Shown here: one piece after another, positions 8,609 through 18,524 of the stretch
Numbering within the stretch: position 1 is the stretch's first letter
Layout of the letters: every line of letters starts with the position of its first letter
Assembly: GCA_051252515.1 (NCBI GenBank)
Contig: JBPOFS010000001.1
Span: 248,001 to 312,000, forward strand
Direction: 5' to 3'
Length of the DNA: 64,000 bases
Source of the DNA: UBA5078 sp051252515
GTDB taxonomy: Bacteria > Pseudomonadota > Gammaproteobacteria > Pseudomonadales > Pseudohongiellaceae
Made by a program: the position numbers and the translations under genes
The notes under the pieces: generated by a model
Databases searched by the model: none
What the model saw: the letters and a program-made list of their open reading frames with translations, nothing else
What the model was told of the DNA's origin: nothing

Positions 8609-10891
8609 ATGCCCCTTATTCACAACTTAGGCTTTCCGCGTATTGGCAAGGCGCGAGAACTCAAATTTGCACTAGAAGCCTATTGGCGCGGCGAGTCCAA
8701 CGAGGAATCCTTGGAGTCTTGCGCGGCATCGCTGCGCAGTGAGCACTGGCAATTACAAGACACGCTCGATCTAGTGCCAGTAGGGGATTTCTCGCTTTAC
8801 GATCAAGTCTTAGACATGAGCTTCTTACTAGGCAATGTCCCGAAGCGAATACGCGATTTGGAAGGCGACGAGTTACAAGCTTACTTTCGCCTAGCTCGAG
8901 GGCGCGCGCCAAAAGACCCCGCCTCACAAACGGTCGCAGCAGGCGAGCTCACCAAATGGTTCGACACTAATTATCACTACATCGTTCCGGAGTTTGATAA
9001 AGACACTCGCTTTGAGTTAGACGTGTCCCGTCTTCTCAGTCAAATCATTGAAGCCCGTACGCAAGGCCACAATGCCAAGCCAGTCATATTGGGCCCGTTA
9101 AGTTATCTGCGCTTAGGAAAGGTTCGTGATGACAGTAACAAACTTGATCTATTGCCACGCCTACTCACAGCCTACAATTCTTTGTTTGAAGCCTTACAAG
9201 CCAGTGGCGTTGAATGGGTCCAACTAGACGAGCCCATTCTCGCCACTGAGCTCGATGCCCAGTGGCAACGAGCCTTCACGCGTTCCTACCATGAGCTGCG
9301 CCCCGGTAGTTTGAAACTATTATTGGCGACCTATTTTGGTGAGCTACAAGATAATCTCTTACTGGCCTGCGAGTTACCTGTTGACGGCATTCATATTGAC
9401 GCGGTCAACGCCCGCGCAGAACTCATCAAAATTATTGATTGGTTGCCGGCTCACAAAGTCTTGTCACTTGGCGTCATTGATGGCCGCAATATATGGAAAG
9501 CTGACATCAATGCCTTACTCGATTACTTAGAGCCCATCCATAAGCGTTTAGGAGACAGGCTCTGGCTTGCCCCCTCGTGCTCACTTTTACATGTACCCGT
9601 TGACCTAAATAATGAAACTGAACTGCCCAGCGATGTGCATTCGTGGCTGTCATTCGCGGTGCAAAAACTGGGTGAGCTACACTTGCTTGGCCAAGCACTC
9701 GAGCAAGGCAGAGAACATCATCACGAGGCACTACAACGCAATGCTGACGCCTTGCAATCGCGCCGTGATTCTAGCAAAACAAGCAACCCGAAAGTGCGCG
9801 CTGCTTTATTAGCATTGCGTCCGGAAATGTCCGCTCGTGACACGAACTTTACCTCGCGCTCGGCGGTGCAACAGTCGCTCTTTAATCTGCCATTGTTCCC
9901 GACCACCAGTATTGGTTCGTTTCCACAAACCATAGAGATACGTCGTGCTAGGAAACTATTTCGTGAGAAAAAACTCGACAAACAAGAGTATGAGCATTTC
10001 TTGCAGCGCGAAATTCGCCACTGCTTACAACAACAAGAATCCTTAGGTTTGGATGTGTTGGTGCACGGTGAACCCGAGCGAAATGACATGGTGGAATACT
10101 TTAGTGAGCACCTAGAAGGATATGCCCGCAGCAACTTTGGTTGGGTACAATCTTATGGCTCGCGCTGTGTTAAACCGCCTATCTTGTTTGGCGATGTTGC
10201 AAGGCCACAGCCCATCACTGTGCCCTGGGCACAGTACGCGCAGTCGCAAACGTCGAAACCCGTTAAAGGCATGCTGACAGGCCCAGTGACCCTATTGAAC
10301 TGGTCGTTTGTACGCGATGACCAACCTCGTTCTGAAACCTGCCGCCAGCTAGCACTTGCAGTGCGTGATGAGGTGTTGGATTTGGAGCAAGCTGGCATCA
10401 ACATCATTCAGATCGATGAGGCGGCACTGCGCGAAGGGCTCCCGTTGCGACAAAGCCAATGGGCACATTATCTTGATTGGGCCGTCGCGTGTTTTCGACT
10501 GTCCGCCAATGGTGTTCAAGACAGCACGCAGATTCACACCCATATGTGTTATTCCCAGTTCAATGACATTATGGAAGCGATTGCGGCAATGGACGCCGAT
10601 GTTATTACCATCGAGACATCGCGCTCAGATATGGAGTTACTAGACGCCTTCGATCAGTTCGCCTACCCTAATGGCATTGGCCCTGGCGTCTATGACATTC
10701 ATTCCCCCAATATTCCGCACATTGCTCATATTGTGGACTTGATGCAGAAAGCCGCGCTGAGAATCCCCGCTCAACGTCTGTGGGTAAATCCTGACTGCGG
10801 ATTAAAAACAAGGCATTGGGAAGAGGTCGCACCAGCACTGCGCAATATGGTGGACGCTGCCAAACAATTACGGGCCGAATTCGTCTCGTAA
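8609..10891 (+). CDS. metE: MetE, cobalamin-independent methionine synthase
   Basis: MetE transfers the methyl group of 5-methyltetrahydropteroyl-triglutamate to homocysteine in the last step of methionine synthesis. The ATG at 8609 is chosen because CGGAGA precedes it by eight bases and the family N-terminus (LGFPRIGKARELKFALE) begins at once. The product has 760 residues; E. coli MetE has 753. The zinc ligands are visible: His645 and Cys647 in THMCYSQF, and Cys730 in NPDCGLKTR. TTSIGSFPQT marks the start of the C-terminal catalytic barrel. Control by the adjacent divergent metR is expected. I see no riboswitch in the leader. Confidence 0.97.
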   Translation: MPLIHNLGFPRIGKARELKFALEAYWRGESNEESLESCAASLRSEHWQLQDTLDLVPVGDFSLYDQVLDMSFLLGNVPKRIRDLEGDELQAYFRLARGRAPKDPASQTVAAGELTKWFDTNYHYIVPEFDKDTRFELDVSRLLSQIIEARTQGHNAKPVILGPLSYLRLGKVRDDSNKLDLLPRLLTAYNSLFEALQASGVEWVQLDEPILATELDAQWQRAFTRSYHELRPGSLKLLLATYFGELQDNLLLACELPVDGIHIDAVNARAELIKIIDWLPAHKVLSLGVIDGRNIWKADINALLDYLEPIHKRLGDRLWLAPSCSLLHVPVDLNNETELPSDVHSWLSFAVQKLGELHLLGQALEQGREHHHEALQRNADALQSRRDSSKTSNPKVRAALLALRPEMSARDTNFTSRSAVQQSLFNLPLFPTTSIGSFPQTIEIRRARKLFREKKLDKQEYEHFLQREIRHCLQQQESLGLDVLVHGEPERNDMVEYFSEHLEGYARSNFGWVQSYGSRCVKPPILFGDVARPQPITVPWAQYAQSQTSKPVKGMLTGPVTLLNWSFVRDDQPRSETCRQLALAVRDEVLDLEQAGINIIQIDEAALREGLPLRQSQWAHYLDWAVACFRLSANGVQDSTQIHTHMCYSQFNDIMEAIAAMDADVITIETSRSDMELLDAFDQFAYPNGIGPGVYDIHSPNIPHIAHIVDLMQKAALRIPAQRLWVNPDCGLKTRHWEEVAPALRNMVDAAKQLRAEFVS

Positions 10892-10900
10892 ATAACAACG

Positions 10901-10935
10901 CTGCTCCAAATGCCTAAAGCTGGCATTTGGAGCAG
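10901..10935. terminator. Hairpin between convergent metE and the sensor kinase gene
   Basis: A perfect 14-base stem (10901-10914 with 10922-10935) and a seven-base loop lie ten bases after the metE stop. Neither side has a strong T run, so it is a weak or bidirectional terminator, or an mRNA 3'-end stabiliser. Confidence 0.55.
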
Positions 10936-10961
10936 ATATCATGATTCTCCCTATCAAAGCG

Positions 10962-12227
10962 TTAAAGTGGTTTTAGAGAAGAAAACGCAACACAAACGGA
11001 AGTCCCAACACCGACTTCACTCTCAATTTCGATGCCCCAGTTGAAGCGATCACAGATCCTTTTGACCAAGTTCAATCCCAGGCCAGTGCCATCGCTTTTA
11101 GTACTATAACTACGCTCAAAAACTTGCGACAAATTTTCAGCAGGAATGCCTTCACCTGTATCAATGAAACTAATTCGATCACCCTCTATCTCAATAGTAA
11201 TGACCCCATGATCGGTATGTTGGATCGCATTTCGCAATATATTGCCCATCGTAATTTGCACAAGGCTCAAGGGTTGAGTCAGCACAGGGGTACCCAAAAT
11301 GCGCTTCTCGATTCGAATCGACTTTGCTTCTATCGCAGACGCATTATCTTCTAGTAAACGTTCGACCACGACCGCTAGATCCGCGGGGCTACCTTGGTCA
11401 ATCTGAGTACTGCCTTCGCGCGACAAATACAAAGTTGCTTCGATAAATGCCAGCATTTCATTACATGCACGTTTTATCCGCGCTATCGCCCGCAGCGATA
11501 TGGCAGATTGAGTGTTATCGGAAAGCACATCGACAGCTCCCATCATCACAGACAAGGGGGTGCGCAATTCATGGCTCGCTGCAGCGGTAAAAGTCTGCTC
11601 ACGCTCAACAAACTGATCGAGTCGCTCCATATATTTATCGAAGGCTGCCGCGATTTCTCCGATCTCTGTGCCCTCATAGTCTTGAGAAATTGCCTTGCTA
11701 CGCACACCAGGCTGAAGTTTCGTCAATCGAGAAGACAGGCGTCTTACTGGCGCAAGTATCGCCCGCGTCGCCGTCCAGCCCATTAGCAATGAAACGAATA
11801 ACACGATGACTAAACCATACACCAACATAATCAGTACGGTATGCTCTTGTTCCTCCCACTCCGTGATGTCATAGGTCAAATAGACAGGCTGACTTTGCCA
11901 CTGCCCGACCTCCACTTGATACACTTTATCGTCAACAACTACCGTGTGATGTGAACCGGGGGCAAGTTGGGTGAGCTCCGGCGCTATTACGCTCTCATTG
12001 TCGGAGAGATAAAAATCCCATCCCGCGAACAGCTGTGATTCATCAAAACGCTCTTCATCTAAAAGTTGTTTTATATCTTCGAGCTGATCAGCAACCATAT
12101 TGCCAAAGATCACCTCTTCTAATTGCGCCTTGATCAACAGCACTCCCCCGGAGAAAAGCGCACTCGTCACGGTAACGATTAACACTAACGCTAATATCAC
12201 TCGGAATTTTAAGCTCGCATTCTTCAT
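10962..12227 (-). CDS. Membrane sensor histidine kinase, probably metal-responsive
   Basis: This 421-residue HAMP-type kinase has a first transmembrane helix at about 9-31, a periplasmic sensor segment of about 100 residues, and a second helix at about 131-152. A HAMP linker follows (LAPVRRLSSRL). The H-box ASHELRTPLS has the phospho-acceptor His219. The ATPase motifs are ILRNAIQH (N), DTGEGIP (G1) and GTGLGLNLV (G2). It lies 19 bases after the response regulator in the same unit and is divergent from the metal efflux operon. A role as its sensor is inferred from context; no metal-binding motif is obvious in the sensor segment. Confidence 0.92.
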   Translation of the reverse strand: MKNASLKFRVILALVLIVTVTSALFSGGVLLIKAQLEEVIFGNMVADQLEDIKQLLDEERFDESQLFAGWDFYLSDNESVIAPELTQLAPGSHHTVVVDDKVYQVEVGQWQSQPVYLTYDITEWEEQEHTVLIMLVYGLVIVLFVSLLMGWTATRAILAPVRRLSSRLTKLQPGVRSKAISQDYEGTEIGEIAAAFDKYMERLDQFVEREQTFTAAASHELRTPLSVMMGAVDVLSDNTQSAISLRAIARIKRACNEMLAFIEATLYLSREGSTQIDQGSPADLAVVVERLLEDNASAIEAKSIRIEKRILGTPVLTQPLSLVQITMGNILRNAIQHTDHGVITIEIEGDRISFIDTGEGIPAENLSQVFERSYSTKSDGTGLGLNLVKRICDRFNWGIEIESEVGVGTSVCVAFSSLKPL

Positions 12228-12246
12228 TGTGTTCGTCTCACTATCA

Positions 12247-12927
12247 TTACGGATTTTTCGCTAATCGGTAACCTGCGCCATGCACCGTATGAATAAGTTT
12301 TTCAGCAAACGGTTTATCGACCACCGCCCGTAAATTGTAGATGTGCGTCCGCAATACATCGTTATCCGGCAGAGCGTCCCCCCAGATATGTTCCTCTAAT
12401 TCTTCTCGGCTCACCACGCGATGCGAATTGTGCATCAATAACGCCAATAATTTGCGTTGGATAGGATTGAGCTCTAAAGTCGTGGCTCCTCGTGTCGCGC
12501 GCAGCGTTTCCGGATCGTACTGCAGATCCGCGACTATCAGCACGCTATTGGCCGCCTTCATGTCTCCACGCTTTAGCAATGCTTCCAAGCGTGCCTCTAA
12601 CTCTTTGACAAAAAACGGCTTGACGAGGTAATCATCCGCCCCTGCCTTAAACCCTTCCAGCTTGTCGTCCAATTGATCCCTTGCTGTCAGCATTAACACT
12701 GGAGTAAACACCTTGGCATCTAAGCGCAGGCGGCGACACAGCTCCATGCCATTTAGTCCAGGCAAGCCAATATCTAGCACGATGACGTCATAACGTTGGC
12801 TGATCGCTAACTGCAAGCCCTGCTGCCCATTTGCGGCAAAGTCCAGCACATGCCCCTTAGGCTCAAGATAATCGGCGATATTCTCCGCAATGTCTCGGTT
12901 ATCCTCAATGACTAATACCTTCACCAA
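12247..12927 (-). CDS. OmpR/CopR-family response regulator
   Basis: This 226-residue regulator has a receiver domain with the acidic pair in VLVIEDN, the phospho-acceptor Asp52 in VIVLDIGLPG, and the switch Lys in LVKPFFVKEL. The C-terminal winged-helix DNA-binding domain reads LELNPIQRKLLALLM and ends RTHIYNLRAVVDKPF and VHGAGYRL. It is the first gene of the two-component unit, followed by the kinase. It most likely controls the divergent efflux operon 164 bases away, as CopR, CusR and CzcR do. The C13 tract lies between the two start codons. Confidence 0.93.
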   Translation of the reverse strand: MVKVLVIEDNRDIAENIADYLEPKGHVLDFAANGQQGLQLAISQRYDVIVLDIGLPGLNGMELCRRLRLDAKVFTPVLMLTARDQLDDKLEGFKAGADDYLVKPFFVKELEARLEALLKRGDMKAANSVLIVADLQYDPETLRATRGATTLELNPIQRKLLALLMHNSHRVVSREELEEHIWGDALPDNDVLRTHIYNLRAVVDKPFAEKLIHTVHGAGYRLAKNP

Positions 12928-13026
12928 AACACTCCTAATGCCCTGCGATTAAGTAGAACAGCTTTGTTTAACACACCATAGTTCTAGAGTGGCAGTTAGC
13001 CATGAAGCATGTCAAAAAAAAGTGAA

Positions 13027-13039
13027 CCCCCCCCCCCCC
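13027..13039 (+). repeat. Run of 13 C in the efflux-operon promoter region
   Basis: Thirteen consecutive C lie between an A8 run (13014-13021) and a -35-like TTGACA (13041-13046), itself followed by T8 (13047-13054). No good -10 hexamer stands at standard spacing, so the promoter may be activator-dependent. The spacer separates the two-component unit from the efflux operon. Poly-C tracts of this length are prone to slipped-strand mispairing. Changing the length would shift an upstream activator site relative to the core promoter. Any on/off effect is inference. Confidence 0.7.
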
Positions 13040-13091
13040 TTTGACATTTTTTTTACATCCTTAGCGTTAGCATGGTTCAACATTAGTAAAA

Positions 13092-14351
13092 ATGGGTTAT
13101 GCAAAAGTGAAAACTATTCACGGATTGTCAATATTAGCGCTGGGATTAATCGCCACGCTATCTGCTCATGCACAAGACATTGATCATGTGCATCTCATCA
13201 AGAGCGAAACGCTTGGGTTTGATGAAATCCTTAATCAGGCCATGTTACAGGCTCCTGAGTATCGCGAATTAGCCGCACGCAATGAAGAGGCTCAAAGCCA
13301 TGTAGACATCGGCCAGAGCTGGATTGCAGGTCGACCAAGCGCGCAACTGGATTACATCGATGACCGATCCTTGAGCAATCTCGGTGAAAAAGAGCTGACC
13401 TATGGGATAGCACTCCCCCTATGGAGGCCGGGCGAGAAACGAGACATGCAGGCCCTTGGCCGAAGCTACTCTCAGCAAGCAACACTTTGGCAGCGCAGTT
13501 TCGCCCTCACTACTGCAGGACAAGTACGCTCAGCCCTTGCCGATCTACATGAGACAGAAGTGTTGCAGGCACTCGAACAACAAGCCACAGAAGATGCAAA
13601 AACCCTTTTAAGTACCGTTGAAACGCTATTCGCGGGCGGAGAAGTGGCGCAATTGGATGTGATGCAGGCGCGCACGCTATTACTGACGCAACAACGCAAT
13701 GAGCTGGAAGCCGATGCCATGCGGGTTGATGCCGAACGCACCTACCATACTCTAACGGGCCTCACTACGACTCCAGCAGCACCGTTTCCTGAATTACGCA
13801 TCGAAGCCGAAGTTGTTGGCCCTGAACACCCTCATCTGCAACTTCTACAAAGTAGCATCGATCTTGAGCAGGCCAATGTCGCCAAAGCGCTCAATACGGC
13901 AAAAGGGAGCCCCACTTTCACGGTCGGCTCTCGGCGCCAGAGGGCAGGCGCCTATGCCGATTATACAGATGCCCTTGCGCTATCGATCAGCATTCCCTTT
14001 GGCGGCAAGTCATTTGTTAACGCAGCTGGGTCCGCGGCGCGACGCGCTAAAGTGAATGCTGAGGTTCAATATTACACCGCCTTACGTGAGTTCAATGCAC
14101 AGCTGCACGAAGTAGAACATGCGCTATTCACTCTCGATCTCGCTTTGCCCATGAGCCAAGAGCAAGCCGAGCTTTCTCGTCAACAATGGCAAATGGCACG
14201 CAATGCCTTTGAGCTGGGTGAAACAGACATGAGCCGCGTTGTCATCGCTATGCAACAAGCAAGAGCCACTGCCAAAGAGTACGAAGCTCTTTCTATGCAA
14301 TATCAAAGACTGATCATCGAATCTAATCAGATCATCGGAGTACTCCCATGA
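13092..14351 (+). CDS. Outer-membrane factor of heavy-metal RND efflux (CzcC/CusC-like, TolC family)
   Basis: This 419-residue protein has an N-terminal signal peptide ending near TLSAHA. It is rich in long amphipathic helices with the two TolC-type repeats (the first covers LNQAMLQAPEYRELAARNEEA, the second begins near ANVAKALNTAKGSPTF). It would form the trimeric outer-membrane tunnel of a tripartite pump. No lipobox is seen, unlike CusC. The stop overlaps the start of the membrane fusion gene (ATGA), indicating translational coupling. Expression is probably governed by the divergent two-component system. Confidence 0.88.
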   Translation: MGYAKVKTIHGLSILALGLIATLSAHAQDIDHVHLIKSETLGFDEILNQAMLQAPEYRELAARNEEAQSHVDIGQSWIAGRPSAQLDYIDDRSLSNLGEKELTYGIALPLWRPGEKRDMQALGRSYSQQATLWQRSFALTTAGQVRSALADLHETEVLQALEQQATEDAKTLLSTVETLFAGGEVAQLDVMQARTLLLTQQRNELEADAMRVDAERTYHTLTGLTTTPAAPFPELRIEAEVVGPEHPHLQLLQSSIDLEQANVAKALNTAKGSPTFTVGSRRQRAGAYADYTDALALSISIPFGGKSFVNAAGSAARRAKVNAEVQYYTALREFNAQLHEVEHALFTLDLALPMSQEQAELSRQQWQMARNAFELGETDMSRVVIAMQQARATAKEYEALSMQYQRLIIESNQIIGVLP

Positions 14352-15439
14352 AAGCAACGTTCAAAAATATCTCAACACTTGTCCTTCTCACGCTGAGCTC
14401 GTCGGCTCTTATGGCGCAAGAGGTCATCGACATCTCCGATGCAAACATCAGCCACATGGGAATAGTATTCGCGCCGGCACGAGCAATGGATAGCACCACC
14501 GGTGCTCGCTTTGCTGCCACGATAGTAAATTCTCCAGACAGCATCGCGACTCTAAGCGCTCGCTACTCTGGGGTCATAGAGCAATGGCATCAAGCCTCAG
14601 GCAGCGCCGTCAATGCCGGACAGCTTTTAGCGACACTGCGTAGCGCCGAGATTCTCACAGTGCAAAATGAATGGATTACCGCACTGGGCGCACAGAGCAG
14701 CGCACAATTTGAACTCAACAAAGATCAGTCTCTTTTCGACCAAGGTATTATTTCACAGCAACGCCTAACGCAGACACGCTCACGTGCCCAACAAGCCAGC
14801 TTTAACGAAAAAAGCATCCGCGCACAGCTAAATTTGGCCGGCTTCAATACCCCCCGTCTAGAGGCACTTCGTGAGAATAGTGCAGGGCTCGGTACTTACT
14901 TTTTATTAGCACCTGTGAATAGTGTTTTAACACAACGCATCGGCAATGTTGGAAGTTACGTTGGCGCAAACGAGCCACTTGCTGCACTCAATTCAGATAC
15001 CCCGCGCTGGGCAAGCATTCAAGTCCCTGGACGTTTCTCCACCGAAATAGAAGTTGGACAAACCCTCAGTGTTGCCAACTCCGGTGAGACATTGACTCTG
15101 CGCCAAAAGGACTATGTGATCGACAGTAGTCGCCAGACCATCGAATTATTAGCTCAATTTGACACTGACAATGGCTTCACCACGGGCCAGATTATTTCGG
15201 TAGTCCTGCCCCCTTCAAGACAAGGCATACTGGTACCCGATCGCGCCGTCGTGCACAACGGCAACAATACTGTCGTGTATGTACGCACCAGCTCTGGAGT
15301 GCAGGCACGCGAGCTCGATTTACTGTCCGTGGGGGCGGATTACTTAGCACGCTCAGGCCTCAATGACGGCGAGATGATTGCAATTCAAGGCAGCGCTGTT
15401 CTTAAAGGCATTCAACTCGGCCTAGGGAGCGGCGAATAA
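14348..15439 (+). CDS. Periplasmic adaptor (membrane fusion protein) of heavy-metal RND efflux
   Basis: This 363-residue CzcB/CusB-like adaptor has a signal peptide ending ALMAQ. Lipoyl-like halves lie around RYSGVIEQWHQASGSAVNAG and FLLAPVNSVLTQRIGNVGSY and flank an alpha-hairpin. Beta-barrel and membrane-proximal domains follow (VLPPSRQGILVPDRAVVHNG). It would link the inner-membrane pump to the outer-membrane channel. No N-terminal His- or Met-rich metal-binding extension is present, so it gives no hint of metal specificity. It overlaps both neighbours by one to four bases. Confidence 0.88.
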   Translation: MKATFKNISTLVLLTLSSSALMAQEVIDISDANISHMGIVFAPARAMDSTTGARFAATIVNSPDSIATLSARYSGVIEQWHQASGSAVNAGQLLATLRSAEILTVQNEWITALGAQSSAQFELNKDQSLFDQGIISQQRLTQTRSRAQQASFNEKSIRAQLNLAGFNTPRLEALRENSAGLGTYFLLAPVNSVLTQRIGNVGSYVGANEPLAALNSDTPRWASIQVPGRFSTEIEVGQTLSVANSGETLTLRQKDYVIDSSRQTIELLAQFDTDNGFTTGQIISVVLPPSRQGILVPDRAVVHNGNNTVVYVRTSSGVQARELDLLSVGADYLARSGLNDGEMIAIQGSAVLKGIQLGLGSGE

Positions 15440-18400
15440 TGTTAGCCACTCTTGTACAGTCTTCTTTAAGTCAGCGACTTCTCGTCATACTCCTGTCTTT
15501 GTTGTTAACAGGTTTTGGGGTACGGGCCTTGCTGGACATCCCCATTGACGCTTTCCCCGATATTTCACCAACCCAGGTGAAGATTATTATCAAGGCTCCC
15601 GGCATGACCCCGGAGGAAGTTGAGTCTTTGATTACGCAACCGGTGGAAGTAGAGCTATTAGGGATTCCCAATCAAGCCATGTTGCGCTCGATCTCTAAAT
15701 ACGCGCTCACCTCTATCACCCTAGACTTTGACGATGGCACCGACATTTACTGGGCACGTCAACAAGTGACCGAACGTTTGAATAGTGTCTGGGGTAATCT
15801 GCCCAGTGGTATCAGTGGAGGCCTCGCTCCTATGAGCACGCCGTTAGGGGACATGTTTATGTTCACTATCGACAGCGACACGCTGACTCTCGAGGACAAA
15901 CGCTTCTTGCTCGACTGGACGATTCGCCCAGCCTTACGCACGGTGCCTGGAGTTGCAGACGTGAATTCATTGGGCGGTTTCATACGCACCTATGAGGTAC
16001 AACCTAACCGAGATGCCATGACGACATTAGGCGTGAGCACTCTCGACATTATAGATGCCTTGCAAATGAACAATAAGAACGACGGTGCAGGACGCATCAG
16101 TCAAGGTGAGGAAGTGATTCTCGTGCGCGTCACTGGCGCCATTAGCAATAATGACGACATCGCCAACACCCTTGTCGATAACTCCGAAGGCGAAAAAGTC
16201 TTGCTCTCACAAGTGGCTAATATCACCACTGGCACCATGGAACGCTATGGCGCTGTGACTGCAGACGGCGGCGCAGAAGCCGTACAAGGTTTGGTCATTG
16301 GTTTGCGCGGCGCCAACTCTCAAGACGTTGTACAGGGAGTAAAAGACAAAATCCTAGAGTTAGAATCATCCCTGCCGGCGGGCACCAGTATCAATGTGTT
16401 CTATGATCGCACTGTGCTTATTGAAAGCGCCGTGGGCACTGTCTCACAAGCCCTGCTAGAGGCAGTGGCGCTTGTAATCATTCTGCTAGGTTTGTTTCTT
16501 GGCAATGTGCGAGCCGCCCTTACTGTCGCAGTCATCTTGCCCCTATCGGCCCTTTTTACCTTCTTGATGATGGGACAATTGAATATGTCCGCCAACCTTA
16601 TGAGCCTTGGCGGACTCGTGATTGCCATCGGCATGCTGGTGGATTCCTCGATCGTGATCGTCGAGAATATTGTGTCCTCTCTAGCTCATCAAAAAACTGA
16701 CGGCCGTCGGCTGCCCAATCTGCACATCATTTACCGTGCAGTGAGAGACGTGGCGCTTCCTGTGACCTCGGGCATCATCATCATCGTCATCGTTTTTCTT
16801 CCCTTACTGACTTTAGAGGGCTTAGAAGGCAAGCTATTTGGCCCAGTGACAATGACGATCGTGTTTGCCCTTCTCGGCTCATTGATCTTATCGCTAACGC
16901 TTATCCCGGTGGTTGCCTCATTCCTTGTACGAGCCGATGCCCACTCAGAACCTTGGCTAGCCCGCAAACTCACAGCGATCTATCGTCCCTTGCTCGGCAA
17001 GGCATTACGACGCCCGATATTTTTGCTTGTCGGCGCCGGCTTACTGTTAGCCACTAGTGTCGTAGTCTTCCCCCTAGTCGGTAAGACCTTCATGCCAACC
17101 ATGGATGAAGGGGATATTCTCATTCAGCTGGAGACTATTCCCTCTATCAGTCTCGAAGCGAATATTCGTATTGTGCAGCAAGTCGAGCGCGAAATTATGG
17201 CCAATGTGCCAGAAGTGCAAAGAGTCGTATCGCGCATTGGCTCAGACGAGATGGGCATGGACCCTATGGGTTTGAACGAGACCGATATATTCTTGCAACT
17301 ACGACCACCGCAGGAGTGGCGCGTCGCCACCAAGCCAGAGCTAGAAGAGCATTTACGTGAAGTAATGGATGAGTTTGTCGGCCTTAACTATGGTTTCACC
17401 CAACCTATCGACATGCGTGTCTCTGAAATGCTGACCGGGTCACGCGGTGACGTCGCCATCAAATTATTTGGTAGCGACCTCAGCGTTTTGAACCAGATCG
17501 CTCAGGAGATCGCCTCATTAGTGGAGACCGTGCCAGGGGCTATCGACACCATCGCTACAATTAACGAAGGCGCGCAATACCTGCAAGTTACTGTAGATAG
17601 AATGATGGCCGGTCGCCTAGGCCTTAACGCCGACGAGTTGCAATTACGTTTGCGCTCGGAAATAGAAGGAGTTGATGTAGGCAGTGTTATAGAAGGCACC
17701 GCACGTGTTCCCCTAATGGTGCGCTACGAGGCGATTCAAGGTGATGGTCTAACGCAATTGAGCAATAGCTTCATCGATTTGCCTAATGGTAGTTTAATCC
17801 CTCTCGCCGACGTTGCCAGCATCAACCGTGTGGAAGGCCCCATCACGATATCGCGGGAGGCCGGGCAACGTTTCTCTGTAATTCGTACAGACGTAGCAGA
17901 GCGTGACCTAGTGGGCTTTGTTTCCGATGCACAACAACTCATTGCCGAGCGCATCGCGCTGCCAGAGGGTTATCGTTTGGAATGGGGTGGAGAATTCGAG
18001 AACCAACAACGGGCAGCAGCAAGGTTGACTCTTGTAGTGCCACTGGCCTTATCACTAATCGCGCTGCTGCTTTTCCTTACCTTCCATTCAATAAAGCAGA
18101 CCTTGATCGTACTATCCAATATCCCGTTTGCACTAACGGGAGGTTTGATCGCACTTTGGGTTACTGGTGAATTCCTATCAGTTCCCGCCTCTGTAGGCTT
18201 CATTGCTCTGCTAGGAATCGCGGTCCTCAATGGCGTCGTCATGATGACCTATTTCAATCAACTGCGAGCAAAAGGCATGGAGATCATTGACGTTGTCACA
18301 GAAGGCGCCCTGCGCCGATTACGACCGGTCATGATGACAGCGACAATCTGCGGGTTTGGTCTTGTGCCTTTGTTATTGGCCACTGGCCCTGGCTCAGAAA

Positions 18401-18522
18401 TTCAGCGCCCCTTAGCCATCGTTGTGATTGGCGGTTTAATCAGCTCAACCTTGTTGACGCTGTTCTTACTGCCCATCATCTATAAGACTTTTCACCGTAA
18501 ACTACAAAGCACAGGTATTTAG
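15439..18522 (+). CDS. Inner-membrane heavy-metal RND pump (CzcA/CusA family)
   Basis: This 1027-residue RND protein has twelve predicted helices and two large periplasmic loops. HME signatures include DIPIDAFPDISPTQVKI near the N-terminus and DFDDGTDIYWARQQVTERL in the porter domain. Helix 4 reads GGLVIAIGMLVDSSIVIVEN, with the Asp and Glu of the proton relay. DPMGLNETD replaces the region where CusA has its first metal-binding Met (Met573), while a Met near EMLTGSR aligns with CusA Met623. The full CusA Met triad is therefore absent, which argues against a dedicated Cu(I)/Ag(I) pump. A divalent cation (Zn, Co, Cd or Ni) is at least as likely. Confidence 0.93.
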   Translation: MLATLVQSSLSQRLLVILLSLLLTGFGVRALLDIPIDAFPDISPTQVKIIIKAPGMTPEEVESLITQPVEVELLGIPNQAMLRSISKYALTSITLDFDDGTDIYWARQQVTERLNSVWGNLPSGISGGLAPMSTPLGDMFMFTIDSDTLTLEDKRFLLDWTIRPALRTVPGVADVNSLGGFIRTYEVQPNRDAMTTLGVSTLDIIDALQMNNKNDGAGRISQGEEVILVRVTGAISNNDDIANTLVDNSEGEKVLLSQVANITTGTMERYGAVTADGGAEAVQGLVIGLRGANSQDVVQGVKDKILELESSLPAGTSINVFYDRTVLIESAVGTVSQALLEAVALVIILLGLFLGNVRAALTVAVILPLSALFTFLMMGQLNMSANLMSLGGLVIAIGMLVDSSIVIVENIVSSLAHQKTDGRRLPNLHIIYRAVRDVALPVTSGIIIIVIVFLPLLTLEGLEGKLFGPVTMTIVFALLGSLILSLTLIPVVASFLVRADAHSEPWLARKLTAIYRPLLGKALRRPIFLLVGAGLLLATSVVVFPLVGKTFMPTMDEGDILIQLETIPSISLEANIRIVQQVEREIMANVPEVQRVVSRIGSDEMGMDPMGLNETDIFLQLRPPQEWRVATKPELEEHLREVMDEFVGLNYGFTQPIDMRVSEMLTGSRGDVAIKLFGSDLSVLNQIAQEIASLVETVPGAIDTIATINEGAQYLQVTVDRMMAGRLGLNADELQLRLRSEIEGVDVGSVIEGTARVPLMVRYEAIQGDGLTQLSNSFIDLPNGSLIPLADVASINRVEGPITISREAGQRFSVIRTDVAERDLVGFVSDAQQLIAERIALPEGYRLEWGGEFENQQRAAARLTLVVPLALSLIALLLFLTFHSIKQTLIVLSNIPFALTGGLIALWVTGEFLSVPASVGFIALLGIAVLNGVVMMTYFNQLRAKGMEIIDVVTEGALRRLRPVMMTATICGFGLVPLLLATGPGSEIQRPLAIVVIGGLISSTLLTLFLLPIIYKTFHRKLQSTGI

Positions 18523-18524
18523 CG

